Shown: one piece after another, positions 1 through 7,695 of the stretch
Numbering within the stretch: position 1 is the first letter of the stretch
How the letters are laid out: each line of letters begins with the position of its first letter
Origin: Methylobacterium sp. WSM2598
Lineage (GTDB): Bacteria; Pseudomonadota; Alphaproteobacteria; Rhizobiales; Beijerinckiaceae
Direction: 5' to 3'
Assembly (NCBI RefSeq): GCF_000379105.1
Contig: NZ_KB900609.1
Location: forward strand, 5,730,763 to 5,794,762
DNA length: 64,000 nucleotides
Notes under the pieces: generated by a model
What the model saw: the letters and a program-made list of their open reading frames with translations, nothing else
Told to the model about the DNA's origin: nothing
The model's database searches: none
Translations under genes and position numbers: made by a program

Positions 1-6
1 ACACTG

Positions 7-402
7 GTGCGCGTGACCGCTCTCACCGCCATTCTCGCTGCTGGCGCAAGCTCCAGCGCGACCGCCCAGACACCAACGGCTCCGATGAGCACGCCCGGCC
101 AAAGCGCCCAGCCTCCTCAGCCTGGGATGCCGGGCATGATGGGAGGCATGGGAGGCATGGGCCAAGGCGGCATGTGTGGAATGGGGATGATGGGCCACAT
201 GATGGGCGGGATGAACAGGGGCATGATGGATGACGGCCTCAGGATGAGAATGATGTTCGCTATTGCCGATACGGATGGAGACGGGTCCCTCTCGTTCGAC
301 GAGGTGACAGCTATCCATAGGCGCATCTTCAATGCCGCCGATACCAACAAGGACGGCAAGGTGACCCTTGAGGAGCTGCAGAAGTTCCTTCGGGGACAGT
401 AG
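7..402 (+). CDS. Secreted Met-rich EF-hand protein
   Basis: This is a small exported calcium-binding protein of 131 residues if it starts at the GTG at position 7. The start lies at the window edge, so the true N-terminus may be further upstream. Residues 1-20 look like a signal peptide ending in an Ala-rich cleavage region. Residues 41-83 are extremely rich in Met and Gly with a Cys and a His, a composition often seen in periplasmic copper-binding proteins. Two canonical EF-hand loops follow, at 88-99 (DTDGDGSLSFDE) and 112-123 (DTNKDGKVTLEE), both with acidic residues at loop positions 1, 3, 5 and 12 or acceptable substitutes. Calcium binding is well supported; metal binding by the Met-rich part is inference. 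It is not obviously in an operon with the sulfur genes, because a gap of more than 350 bases follows. Confidence 0.75.
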   Translation: MRVTALTAILAAGASSSATAQTPTAPMSTPGQSAQPPQPGMPGMMGGMGGMGQGGMCGMGMMGHMMGGMNRGMMDDGLRMRMMFAIADTDGDGSLSFDEVTAIHRRIFNAADTNKDGKVTLEELQKFLRGQ

Positions 403-765
403 CTGCGGCCCGAGTCAGCGACGGCGGCGGAGGCGTCGATCATCTTCACGCTTGTGCCGCCGCCCCCTCATCCTGGCGCCTCGGTCAGAGGGGCCGGCTC
501 GAGGAATCCGCGGGCGGCACGGACGAGAGGATGGGGAAGGTCGGGCTTCCCTCTTTCCGCCTCCCGGGAGTGGCCCGCATGGACCTCGTCGTCGCGGCAA
601 CAAGGAAGCGAAGCCGGAGCAACGGTGGGGCGTTCCCGGAGGAGGCTGCTTCCGCAATCCCCGCACGTTCGACCTTCGCTAAGCTTCTCTTAAGGCGAGC
701 CTCCAAGTCTCTCTGAAGTCGATGGGCCTGGGCCGATCTCGTTCGGCGGGCTGATGGGGGGAGTG
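403..765. other. Intergenic region, no gene recognised
   Basis: No reading frame here looks coding: all candidates are low-complexity Arg/Pro/Gly translations. The last 15 bases before the next gene contain a G-rich ribosome-binding site. A promoter for the following transporter is expected but no convincing -35/-10 pair was identified. Confidence 0.5.
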
Positions 766-1803
766 ATGGAGCCGCATGTCATTCGCGCGGTCCTTGGACT
801 CGTGATCGGATGCGTGCTCGGCTATGCGGCGCGGCGCGGCCGCTTCTGCACGCTCGGCGCATTGGAAGATGCCGTTTATGGCCAGGACACGCGGCGGCTG
901 CGCGCCTGGGCGCTCGCCATCGCGGTGGCGATGGTCGGCGTCCATGGCCTGCGCTTGTACGGGCTCGAACTCCACCGGACGCTGTACGCCTCGCCACAGC
1001 TCGCGATTGGACCCTTGATTCTCGGCGGCCTGACATTCGGGTTCGGCATGGCCCTCGTCGGCAATTGCGCCTTCGGGAATCTATTGCGACTCGGCGGCGG
1101 GGACCTGAAGGCCCTGATCGCTCTCCTCGTCGCGGCCGTCTCTGCGGTCATGGCGATGCGGGGGCTCACCGCCGTCGTGCGGGTGATGGCGGTTGATCCT
1201 CTCGTCGTGTCGATCCCCGGCGGGCGCTTGCAGCTCCTTCCGGACCTGCTCGGCGTCGGGAGCCCCGCATCGATGGCCCTCGCGGCCGCCTGCGCCGCCC
1301 TCCTCACCGTTTATGCCTTCGCGGATGGAGCTTTCCGGAATGACCGGACGCTCGCCGCGGCGGCGGTCGTGATCGGATCGTGCGTGACCGCGGGATGGTG
1401 GGCGACGGGATTCGCCGGGTTCGATGCCTTCGGGACCGGCCGGCCGACGTCGCTGAGCTTCGCCCGGCCCATCGGCGACGCCCTGCTCTTCGCGATGGTG
1501 GCATCCGGGATGCAGGTCGATTTCGGGATCGCCTCGGTCCTTGGCGTGCTGGTGGGGGCGTTCGTCGAGGCGCGGCAGGCGCGGCGCTTCCGCTGGGAGG
1601 CCCCGGACGACCCGGGCGAGTTGCGGCGGCACATCGTCGGCGCGTTCCTGATGGGCACCGGCGGCATCACCGCGCTGGGCTGCACCATCGGCCAGGGCGT
1701 GACCGGGATCGCGACGCTGTCCGTCGGGTCGGCCATCGCCCTGGCGTCGATCGCGCTGGGAGGACGCGCCGGCCTCTATTACCTCGTGGAGCGGCGAGGC
1801 TGA
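766..1803 (+). CDS. YeeE/YedE (SoxT-like) sulfur transporter
   Basis: This is a polytopic inner-membrane protein of 345 residues from the YeeE/YedE (DUF395) family, whose members carry thiosulfate or other sulfur species into the cell; versions beside sox genes are called SoxT. I chose the ATG at 766 rather than 754 because a strong GGGGGGAG ribosome-binding site sits just before it. The features visible are many hydrophobic segments and the family's paired Gly/Cys elements: RRGRFCTLGAL near the N-terminus, VGNCAFGNLLRLGGGD in the middle and TALGCTIGQGVTG near the C-terminus. The conserved cysteines are thought to relay sulfur through the membrane. It precedes the convergently transcribed metallo-hydrolase gene by only a few bases. 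Family assignment is firm; the exact substrate (thiosulfate, sulfite or a persulfide carrier) is not determinable. Confidence 0.85.
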   Translation: MEPHVIRAVLGLVIGCVLGYAARRGRFCTLGALEDAVYGQDTRRLRAWALAIAVAMVGVHGLRLYGLELHRTLYASPQLAIGPLILGGLTFGFGMALVGNCAFGNLLRLGGGDLKALIALLVAAVSAVMAMRGLTAVVRVMAVDPLVVSIPGGRLQLLPDLLGVGSPASMALAAACAALLTVYAFADGAFRNDRTLAAAAVVIGSCVTAGWWATGFAGFDAFGTGRPTSLSFARPIGDALLFAMVASGMQVDFGIASVLGVLVGAFVEARQARRFRWEAPDDPGELRRHIVGAFLMGTGGITALGCTIGQGVTGIATLSVGSAIALASIALGGRAGLYYLVERRG

Positions 1804-1807
1804 CCGC

Positions 1808-2812
1808 CTACGGCTCGGACTTCTTCCCGTCCGTGAAATTCGCGCCCTCGAGTTCCAGGAAGATGCGGTAGGCGTTGCCGCGGTTGTTGGCGGCGAAGGC
1901 GGGGAGCTTGTCGTAGGCGGACCAGTCGGCCGCCTTGTAGGCGGCATCGAAATCGGTCCAGCTGTCGACCGCGTTCTTCATCACCCGTCGCACGTCGGTG
2001 ATGTACCCCGCCGTGAAGGCGATGGCCTTGGCCGCCTCGGTGGAAGGCTCGCCGTGGCCGGGGATGATGAAGCGCGGCTTCAATCCCTCGACCTGCTTCA
2101 GGGCCGTCAGCCATCGGCCGGTATCGACGTCGTCGCTGTTCATGTGCGGGATGCGGCCGTTCTGGACGATGTCGCCCGCGAACAGCACCCCGTCGGGCTC
2201 GACCATCATCATCATGTCGCTCGCCGAATGGGCGGGCCCGGCATAGAGCAGCACGAAGCGCTTGCCGCCGAGCGTGAGGGTCGCCCGCTCGGCGAAGGTG
2301 AGGTCGGGCGGGACGATCCGCGTGTGCTCGTCCACCCAAGGGGCGAGCGCTCCCTGGCGCTGGCGCAGGCGGGCATCCGCCCGTTCGTCGGCGGTCTCGT
2401 CGTTGTCGCGGTATTGCGCCGCCCGCTCCTGGGCGATCACGACGGCGCCGGTATGATCCTTGAACGCCTGCAGCCCGTAGATGTGATCGGCGTGGTAATG
2501 GCTCACCACGACGTAGCGCACGGGCTTGTCCGTGATGGTCCGGATCTGCTCCAGCAGCGCCCAGCCGAGGCTCGGCGTGCCGAGGGCGTCGTACACCACC
2601 ACCCCGTCATCCGTGACCACGAAGCCGCCATTCGAGGTGTTGCCCTCGTTGGCTTGGCTCGGCACACCGGTATTCCCGAGACTGTAATAGATCGGTTTGC
2701 CAGGCACCTGCGCGATGGCGAGCGGCTTGCCGATCGGCGCGTAATCGGACGCCGACGCCGACCCAGCGAGCAGGACAGCCAGGATCAACGCGGCCCGCCG
2801 GATCATCCTCAC
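1808..2812 (-). CDS. Exported metallo-beta-lactamase-fold hydrolase (SoxH-like)
   Basis: A 334-residue MBL-fold protein with an N-terminal signal peptide (residues 1-22, ending ASASA). The metal site is visible as SHYHADH at about residues 104-110, GPAHSASD in the middle and PGHGEPS further on, with GDIVQNG between, so the dinuclear metal ligands are intact. Similar periplasmic MBL proteins are found in sox clusters (SoxH) and in quinoprotein alcohol dehydrogenase systems; the substrate is unknown. The gene starts at GTG 2812 (alternatively ATG 2806) and overlaps the stop codon of the upstream ArsR regulator by four bases, so the two are translationally coupled and presumably co-regulated by that repressor. 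Confidence 0.8.
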   Translation of the reverse strand: MRMIRRAALILAVLLAGSASASDYAPIGKPLAIAQVPGKPIYYSLGNTGVPSQANEGNTSNGGFVVTDDGVVVYDALGTPSLGWALLEQIRTITDKPVRYVVVSHYHADHIYGLQAFKDHTGAVVIAQERAAQYRDNDETADERADARLRQRQGALAPWVDEHTRIVPPDLTFAERATLTLGGKRFVLLYAGPAHSASDMMMMVEPDGVLFAGDIVQNGRIPHMNSDDVDTGRWLTALKQVEGLKPRFIIPGHGEPSTEAAKAIAFTAGYITDVRRVMKNAVDSWTDFDAAYKAADWSAYDKLPAFAANNRGNAYRIFLELEGANFTDGKKSEP

Positions 2813-3135
2813 AGGTCCTTGCAGTAAAGCTGCTTCAGAAGTCCGATCACCGCGACGGCGTTCGGGTCCTTGATGCTGTAGTAGAGCGTCTGGGCCTCCC
2901 GCCGGAATGTCAGCACTCCGTCCTCTCGCATCCGCGCGAGATGCTGCGACAGAGCCGACTGGCTGAGCCGAAGTTCCTCGACCAAATGGCCGACGGACAG
3001 TTCCCCATGCACGATCAGCAAGCAGGCGATCATCAGCCGGTGCTCATTTCCGAGCAGGCGCAACAAGCGCACCGCCTCGGCGGCCTGAGCCGCGAAGGCA
3101 TCCAGAGTCGTCTCGTCGATCGTCGTCGCCTGCAT
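2809..3135 (-). CDS. ArsR-family persulfide-sensing repressor (BigR/SqrR type)
   Basis: A 108-residue winged-helix repressor. The recognition region is SVGHLVEELRLSQSALSQHL and the wing is around VLTFRREAQTLYYSI. It has exactly two cysteines, Cys38 (EHRLMIACLL) and Cys105 (QLYCKDL). This pair corresponds to the two cysteines that form an intramolecular polysulfide bridge in BigR and SqrR, the sensors that derepress sulfide-detoxification genes. The gene is divergent from the sox operon, with about 210 bases between them that hold AT-rich operator-like sequence, and is coupled to the MBL gene behind it. Autoregulation and control of the sox genes are likely. The same kind of operator stands before the second sulfur gene set near 17 kb, and no other ArsR gene is present there, so this protein may control both. 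Confidence 0.88.
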   Translation of the reverse strand: MQATTIDETTLDAFAAQAAEAVRLLRLLGNEHRLMIACLLIVHGELSVGHLVEELRLSQSALSQHLARMREDGVLTFRREAQTLYYSIKDPNAVAVIGLLKQLYCKDL

Positions 3136-3254
3136 GGTCTCGCAAAACCGGCTGGCCCAATCGGGTTGGGCGGGAGGAAGGTGTCACCATGGTCGCCCGA
3201 ACGCGCCGCCCTGGCCAGTCAGCCAGCCGCCGCAAGAGGGCGGGGACCCGTATA

Positions 3255-3285
3255 TCAGACTTTTCTAACTTTAGCATTGACTGAT
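3255..3285. promoter_or_regulatory. Putative repressor operator in sox divergent promoter
   Basis: An AT-rich island lies in otherwise GC-rich DNA between the ArsR gene and soxC. TCAGACTTTTCTAA at 3255-3268 matches 10 of 14 bases of TTAGATTTCACTAA at 16989-17002, upstream of the second sulfur operon. ATCAG at 3254-3258 and CTGAT at 3281-3285 form an outer inverted repeat. The shared sequence next to BigR-regulon-type genes suggests a common operator; no binding data are available. Confidence 0.5.
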
Positions 3286-3345
3286 TGAAGGCGGGTGGCT
3301 AGCCCTAGTGAAGCGGCAGAAGCCGGTCCATTCGGGAGGAAGCCG

Positions 3346-4659
3346 GTGACGAACCGGGCCGACGGGCGCACGCCGAGGGGCGGAGCGCCGACGCTACCCC
3401 TTGCCCGTTCCCTTGGCCGTTCCCTTGGCCGGCGGACCTTCCTGCGCCTTGCCGCGGCGGGGGCCGGAGGCGCCGCGCTGCCGGTCCCGGCCCGGGCCGG
3501 GGAGGCGGGGCCGCCGCCCGAGTATCCCTGGTCGCAGAGCCTCGGGGCCGGCGTCGTGGACAGGCCCTACGGCCAGCCCGCCGCGCAGGAAGCCGGCGTC
3601 ATCCGTCGCAACGTGCCCTGGCTGACGGCGGGCACTCAATCCTCGATCAGCTTCTCCCCGATCCAGGATCTCCAGGGCATCCTCACGCCCAACGGCCTGT
3701 TCTTCGAGCGCTACCATGCCGGCCGGGCCGACGTGGACCCGGAGCAGCACCGCCTGATGATCCACGGCCTCGTGGAGCGCCCGCTGCTGCTCTCGATGGG
3801 CGACATCGTCCGCTACCCTTCCGTCTCGCGCATCCACTTCATCGAGTGCCCGGCCAATGGCGGCATGGAATGGCGCGCGGCGCAGCTCAACTCCCTGCAG
3901 TTCACCCACGGCATGATCTCCTGCGCCGAGTGGACCGGCGTGACGCTCTCGACCCTCCTCGACGAGGTCGGCGTGAAGCCCGAGGGCAAGTGGGTCATGT
4001 TCGAGGGCGCGGACGGCGCCCACATGAACCGCTCCCTGCCCCTGTCCAAGTGCCTGGACGATTGCCTGATCGCCTACGGTCAGAACGGCGAGGCGCTGCG
4101 GCCCGAGCAGGGCTACCCGCTGCGGCTCGTGGTGCCGGGCTGGGAGGGCAACGTCAGCGTCAAGTGGCTGCGGCGCATCAAGATCGGCGACCAGCCGTGG
4201 TACTCCCGCGAGGAGACGTCCAAATACACCGACCTGATGCCCGATGGGAAATCCAGGGGATTCACCTGGGCCATCGACGCCAAGTCGGTCATCACCTTTC
4301 CGTGCCCCGAGAAGCCGCTCACCAAGCCGGGCCTCTACGAGGTGCGCGGCCTCGCCTGGACCGGCAACGGCAAGGTCAAGCGGGTCGACGTGTCCGTCGA
4401 CGGCGGCGCCAACTGGCGGGCCGCCGCCCTGCACGAGCCGGTGCTGTCGAAGGCCCTGACCCGGTTCTCCCTGCCCTGGCAGTGGGACGGCACACCGGCC
4501 CTGCTCGAATCCCGGGTCATCGACGAGACCGGCTACGTGCAGCCGACCATCGCGGAACTGCGCAGGATCCGCGGCGTGAATTCCGTCTACCACAACAACT
4601 CGATCCAGACCTGGCAGGTGAAGCCGGATGGCAGCGTGTTCGATGTCCAGACCGCTTGA
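3346..4659 (+). CDS. soxC: Sulfite dehydrogenase molybdopterin subunit SoxC
   Basis: SoxC is the molybdenum-cofactor subunit of the periplasmic Sox(CD)2 sulfur dehydrogenase, which oxidises the SoxY-bound sulfane sulfur. The GTG at 3346 is preferred to the GTG at 3295 because GGGAGGA stands five bases before it; the product is then 437 residues. A Tat signal is evident (GRRTFLRLAA, twin arginines at 29-30), as expected for a folded Mo protein. The sulfite-oxidase fold follows, with the molybdenum-coordinating cysteine at about residue 168 in HFIECPANG and a C-terminal dimerisation domain (VDVSVDGGANWRAA). It overlaps soxD by 17 bases. It is the first gene of the divergent sox operon and lies next to the AT-rich operator. 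Confidence 0.95.
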   Translation: MTNRADGRTPRGGAPTLPLARSLGRSLGRRTFLRLAAAGAGGAALPVPARAGEAGPPPEYPWSQSLGAGVVDRPYGQPAAQEAGVIRRNVPWLTAGTQSSISFSPIQDLQGILTPNGLFFERYHAGRADVDPEQHRLMIHGLVERPLLLSMGDIVRYPSVSRIHFIECPANGGMEWRAAQLNSLQFTHGMISCAEWTGVTLSTLLDEVGVKPEGKWVMFEGADGAHMNRSLPLSKCLDDCLIAYGQNGEALRPEQGYPLRLVVPGWEGNVSVKWLRRIKIGDQPWYSREETSKYTDLMPDGKSRGFTWAIDAKSVITFPCPEKPLTKPGLYEVRGLAWTGNGKVKRVDVSVDGGANWRAAALHEPVLSKALTRFSLPWQWDGTPALLESRVIDETGYVQPTIAELRRIRGVNSVYHNNSIQTWQVKPDGSVFDVQTA

Positions 4660-5311
4660 CGCCCTTCTCGCCCTCGGCGCGCTCCTCGCGCTCGCCGGCC
4701 CCGCCGCGGCCGGGGGCAAGCCCCTCTACGGCTACGGCACGCGCCCGACTCAGGCGCAGATCGACGCCTGGAACATCGACGTGCGCGGGCATGACGGCCT
4801 CGGGCTTCCGGCAGGCAAAGGCAGCGTCGATCAGGGCAGCGAGGTCTTTGCCGAGAAATGCGCCGCCTGCCACGGCACCTTCGGCGAGGGCGTCGACCGC
4901 TGGCCCAAGCTCGCGGGCGGCGAAGGCACCCTGACGGCGGATCGACCGGAGCCGACGGTGGGCAGCTACTGGCCGTTCGCGGCGACTCTCTACGACTACA
5001 TCGACCGGGCGATGCCGTTTCCGAACCCGCGCAGCCTGACGCCTGACGAGGTCTACGCGCTCACCGCCTATATCCTGAACCTCAACAACCTGGTGCCCGG
5101 CGACTTCGTGGCCGACAAGGACAGCCTGCCCAAGGTCAGGATGCCCAACCGCGACAACTTCACCTGGGAGGATCCGCGGCCCGACACCCGCGCCGAGCCT
5201 TGCATGGCGAAGTGCCGCGATCCGAAGGCGATCACCATCACCTCGACCGCCGAGGGCAAGACCCTGACCCCGCGCACCACGGGGCCCCTCGACGACATGC
5301 AGCCGAAATGA
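4643..5311 (+). CDS. soxD: Sulfite dehydrogenase cytochrome c subunit SoxD
   Basis: SoxD passes electrons from SoxC to the respiratory chain. It is 222 residues from ATG 4643, which lies inside the end of soxC; an in-frame ATG at 4628 is less likely because the signal peptide (LDALLALGALLALAGPAAAG) begins right after 4643. A single c-type heme motif CAACH is at 73-77 and a plausible distal Met is in RAMPFPNP. The C-terminus has a Cys pair (EPCMAKC) and no second heme motif, so this is a monoheme form shorter than the diheme SoxD of Paracoccus. It follows soxC immediately and precedes soxX by about 20 bases. Confidence 0.92.
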   Translation: MSRPLDALLALGALLALAGPAAAGGKPLYGYGTRPTQAQIDAWNIDVRGHDGLGLPAGKGSVDQGSEVFAEKCAACHGTFGEGVDRWPKLAGGEGTLTADRPEPTVGSYWPFAATLYDYIDRAMPFPNPRSLTPDEVYALTAYILNLNNLVPGDFVADKDSLPKVRMPNRDNFTWEDPRPDTRAEPCMAKCRDPKAITITSTAEGKTLTPRTTGPLDDMQPK

Positions 5312-5331
5312 CGCCCCCGGAGGAGGCCCCC

Positions 5332-5679
5332 ATGCGCCGGCATCCCTTTACGGCACTCCTGGTCGCCACCCTGGTCCTTGCCCGGGCCGGCGCTGCCCTG
5401 GCGCAGGGCGACGCGGCCGAGGGCAAGGCCATCGCGTTCGACCGGGGCCGGGGCAACTGCCTCTCCTGCCACGCGATCCCCGGCGGCGACTTGCCGGGCA
5501 ATATCGGCCCGTCGCTGGCAGGCCTGAAGCAGCGCTATCCGAACCGCGAAGACGTCGTCGCGATCATCCGGGACGAGACCCTTCGCAATCCGGAGACGGT
5601 CATGCCGCCGTTCGGCCGGAACCTGCTCCTCTCCGACCGGGAAATCCGGTCCATCGTCGAGTACCTGTATTCGTACTGA
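5332..5679 (+). CDS. soxX: Sox cytochrome c SoxX
   Basis: The small monoheme cytochrome of the SoxXA complex, which couples thiosulfate to the SoxY cysteine. It is 115 residues from ATG 5332, preceded by AGGAGG at 5321-5326. A signal peptide covers residues 1-24 (LVLARAGAALAQG). The heme motif CLSCH is at 43-47, and the distal Met lies in TVMPPFG. The C-terminal helix is LLSDREIRSIVEYLYSY. In many organisms soxX and soxA are adjacent; here soxX follows soxD and soxA comes after soxYZ, giving the order CDXYZA. Confidence 0.93.
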   Translation: MRRHPFTALLVATLVLARAGAALAQGDAAEGKAIAFDRGRGNCLSCHAIPGGDLPGNIGPSLAGLKQRYPNREDVVAIIRDETLRNPETVMPPFGRNLLLSDREIRSIVEYLYSY

Positions 5680-5692
5680 AAGGGAGGCCGTC

Positions 5693-6181
5693 ATGGCTGC
5701 CTACGACAGCAACATGTTCGACCGCCGCTTCGTCCTCCGGGCGGCGGGTCTCGGGAGTGTCATCGCGGCGGCCTCCTTCTGTCTCCCGCTCCGCGCCTCC
5801 GCCAATCCCGACGCCGCCTACCCGGCCGACGCCTTCAAGCAGAAGGGCGAGGCGGATGCCGTGAAGAAGCTGTTCGGGCAGGCCGCCACCGCCTCCGACA
5901 AGGTCAAGCTCGACGCCCCCGAGATCGCCGAGAACGGCGCCGTCGTGCCCGTCTCGGTCAGCACCGACCTGCCGGACGTCACCTCCATCGCGATCCTCGT
6001 CGCCGAGAACCCGAGCGCGCTCGCGGCCGTGTACAAGTTCGCGCCCGGCACGCTCCCCACCGTGGCGAGCCGCCTGAAGATGGCCAAGACCACGCCGGTC
6101 ATCGCCGTCGTGGAGGCCGGAGGCAAGCTCTACAGCGCCACCAGGGAAGTGAAGGTCACGGTCGGCGGCTGCGGCGGCTGA
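5693..6181 (+). CDS. soxY: Sulfur carrier protein SoxY
   Basis: SoxY carries the covalently bound sulfur intermediate. It is 162 residues with a Tat-type signal (DRRFVLRAAG, then a hydrophobic stretch to about residue 38). The C-terminus is the diagnostic swinging arm GGCGG, with the carrier cysteine at residue 160. The start at 5693 has a good GGGAGG ribosome-binding site; an internal Met at residue 8 is an alternative. It sits between soxX and soxZ, its obligate partner, and the pair would be exported together through the Tat system since soxZ has no signal. Confidence 0.96.
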   Translation: MAAYDSNMFDRRFVLRAAGLGSVIAAASFCLPLRASANPDAAYPADAFKQKGEADAVKKLFGQAATASDKVKLDAPEIAENGAVVPVSVSTDLPDVTSIAILVAENPSALAAVYKFAPGTLPTVASRLKMAKTTPVIAVVEAGGKLYSATREVKVTVGGCGG

Positions 6182-6209
6182 CGACGATCACACCAGGGGA
6201 GGAACACAG

Positions 6210-6521
6210 ATGCCATCCACCATCCGCGTGCGCGCAACCGCCAGCGGCGACCAGACCGATGTCCAGTCGCTCATCCAGCATCCCATGGATTCCGGCTACG
6301 TGAAGGATGCCAAGGGAGAGTTGATCCCCCCGCACTACATCGAGACCGTCACCTTCGAGCACGGCGGCAAGGTGGTGTTCACCGCCTTCTGGGGACCCGC
6401 GGTCTCCAAGGATCCGTACCTCAAATTCAAGTTCTCGGGCGCCAAGAAGGGCGACGATCTCAAGGTCACCTGGACCGACAACCTGGGCAAGACGGATTCC
6501 TCCGTCGCCAAGATCGGGTGA
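6210..6521 (+). CDS. soxZ: SoxY-partner protein SoxZ
   Basis: A 103-residue immunoglobulin-like beta-sandwich protein without a signal peptide that dimerises with SoxY. Characteristic family elements are the start MPSTIRVRA, the central HPMDSGYVKDAKG and HYIETVTFEHGGK, and FGP-like WGPAVSKDPYLKF. Its stop overlaps the GTG start of soxA, so the two are coupled. A GGGGAGGA ribosome-binding site precedes it. Confidence 0.96.
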   Translation: MPSTIRVRATASGDQTDVQSLIQHPMDSGYVKDAKGELIPPHYIETVTFEHGGKVVFTAFWGPAVSKDPYLKFKFSGAKKGDDLKVTWTDNLGKTDSSVAKIG

Positions 6522-7378
6522 GTGCCGCCCTCGCTCGGGCGGCCGGGTTCGCCATGGCCCTCGGCCTCGCCGCCAGCGGCATCGCCGGCGCGCCGGCCGC
6601 CGAGATGGCCGATCCCAAGGCCGACTTGAAGGCCTTCCAGGCCTATTTCTACGAGAAGTTCCCGGACGTGAAGCACGAGGACTTCGTGAACGGGCCGTAC
6701 GCGATGGACGCGGGCATGCGCAAGCAATGGGAGGAGAAGGAAGAGTTTCCTCCCTACGACTTCGCCGTCGACAAGGGCAAGGAGCTGTTCGAGACGCCGT
6801 TCAAGAACGGCAAGACGTTCGCGGACTGCTTCGAGAACGGCGGCATCGGCATTCGTCAGACCTATCCCCGCTTCGACGCCAAGCTCGGCGAGGTCGTGAC
6901 GCTCGAATACGCGGTCAACCTCTGCCTCACCGAGAACGGCGAGAAGCCTTATTCCTACGTGAAGGACGAGATGGCCGCCGTGACGGCCTACATGGCGTTC
7001 ACCTCGCGCGGCAAGCCCTTCGCCATCGAGGTGCCGAACGACCCGCGGGCGCTCGCGGCCTACGAGGCCGGCAAGCAGTACTTCTACACCCGCCGGGGGC
7101 AGCTCAACTTCTCCTGCGCGAGCTGCCACGTGCAGAACCCCGGCAACCGCATCCGCGCCGAGGTGCTGGCGCCGGCGCTCGGCATCACCGCGGCCCTGCC
7201 GATCTACCGCTCGGAATGGGGCGGCATGGGCACGGCGACCCGCCGCTACATGTCCTGCAACAGCCAGGTGCGCGGCACGCCGCTCGCCCCCGACGACGTC
7301 CTCTATCGCGACGTCGATTACTTCCTGTCCTTCATGAGCAACGGGCTGCCGATCTCCGGCCCCGGCGCGCGTCCGTGA
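6518..7378 (+). CDS. soxA: Sox cytochrome c SoxA (monoheme)
   Basis: The catalytic cytochrome subunit of SoxXA, forming the disulfide between thiosulfate and SoxY. The product has 286 residues, a GTG start inside the soxZ stop, and a signal peptide ending near APAAEM. Only one heme motif is present, CASCH at 200-204. The active-site cysteine that becomes the cysteine-persulfide heme ligand is Cys247 (YMSCNSQVRG). The N-terminal domain keeps a Cys pair (ADCFENGG and VNLCLTENG) in place of the first heme, as in other monoheme (type II or III) SoxA proteins. The following soxK-like gene fits this type, since SoxXA with an extra K subunit is known. Confidence 0.95.
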   Translation: MSAALARAAGFAMALGLAASGIAGAPAAEMADPKADLKAFQAYFYEKFPDVKHEDFVNGPYAMDAGMRKQWEEKEEFPPYDFAVDKGKELFETPFKNGKTFADCFENGGIGIRQTYPRFDAKLGEVVTLEYAVNLCLTENGEKPYSYVKDEMAAVTAYMAFTSRGKPFAIEVPNDPRALAAYEAGKQYFYTRRGQLNFSCASCHVQNPGNRIRAEVLAPALGITAALPIYRSEWGGMGTATRRYMSCNSQVRGTPLAPDDVLYRDVDYFLSFMSNGLPISGPGARP

Positions 7379-7386
7379 GGTCCGGC

Positions 7387-7695
7387 ATGGTTTCGGCATT
7401 CGCCCGCGCCGCCCTCGTCGCCCTCCTGCTCCCGGCCCCGGCCGTCCTGGCGGCAGGCGCGCAGGAGGCGAACGATGCCTATGCGGCGGCCAAGGCGCTC
7501 TCCGACAAGGCCGCCGCCAACAAGAACCAGTGGCCCGCCACGGCGACGGCGCTCGCCGCCGCCAAGGCCGCGGCCGAGGCGGGCCGCTACGACGAGGCTC
7601 TCGCCCGGGCCCGGGAGGCCGAAGCCCTTGCCCGCGCCTCCATCGACCAGACCGAGCGGGAGAAGACCGCCTGGAAGAATGCGGTGATCCGATGA
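7387..7695 (+). CDS. SoxK-like SoxXA-binding protein
   Basis: A 102-residue exported protein: signal peptide to about residue 24, then a helical hairpin rich in Ala and Lys (WPATATALAAAKAAAEAGRY DEALARAREAEALA in two pieces). The helix-turn-helix signature, a Trp before the first helix and an Ala/Gly turn before EALARA, resembles SoxK, the small third subunit of SoxXAK complexes. It lies directly between soxA and soxB, which supports this, and its stop overlaps the soxB start (ATGA). The assignment rests on size, motif pattern and position. Confidence 0.65.
   Translation: MVSAFARAALVALLLPAPAVLAAGAQEANDAYAAAKALSDKAAANKNQWPATATALAAAKAAAEAGRYDEALARAREAEALARASIDQTEREKTAWKNAVIR

Noticed and set aside
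3295..3345. Longer soxC start at GTG 3295
   Set aside because: The GTG at 3346 has a GGGAGGA ribosome-binding site at proper distance, while the 3295 GTG adds 17 residues with no family similarity and crowds the operator.
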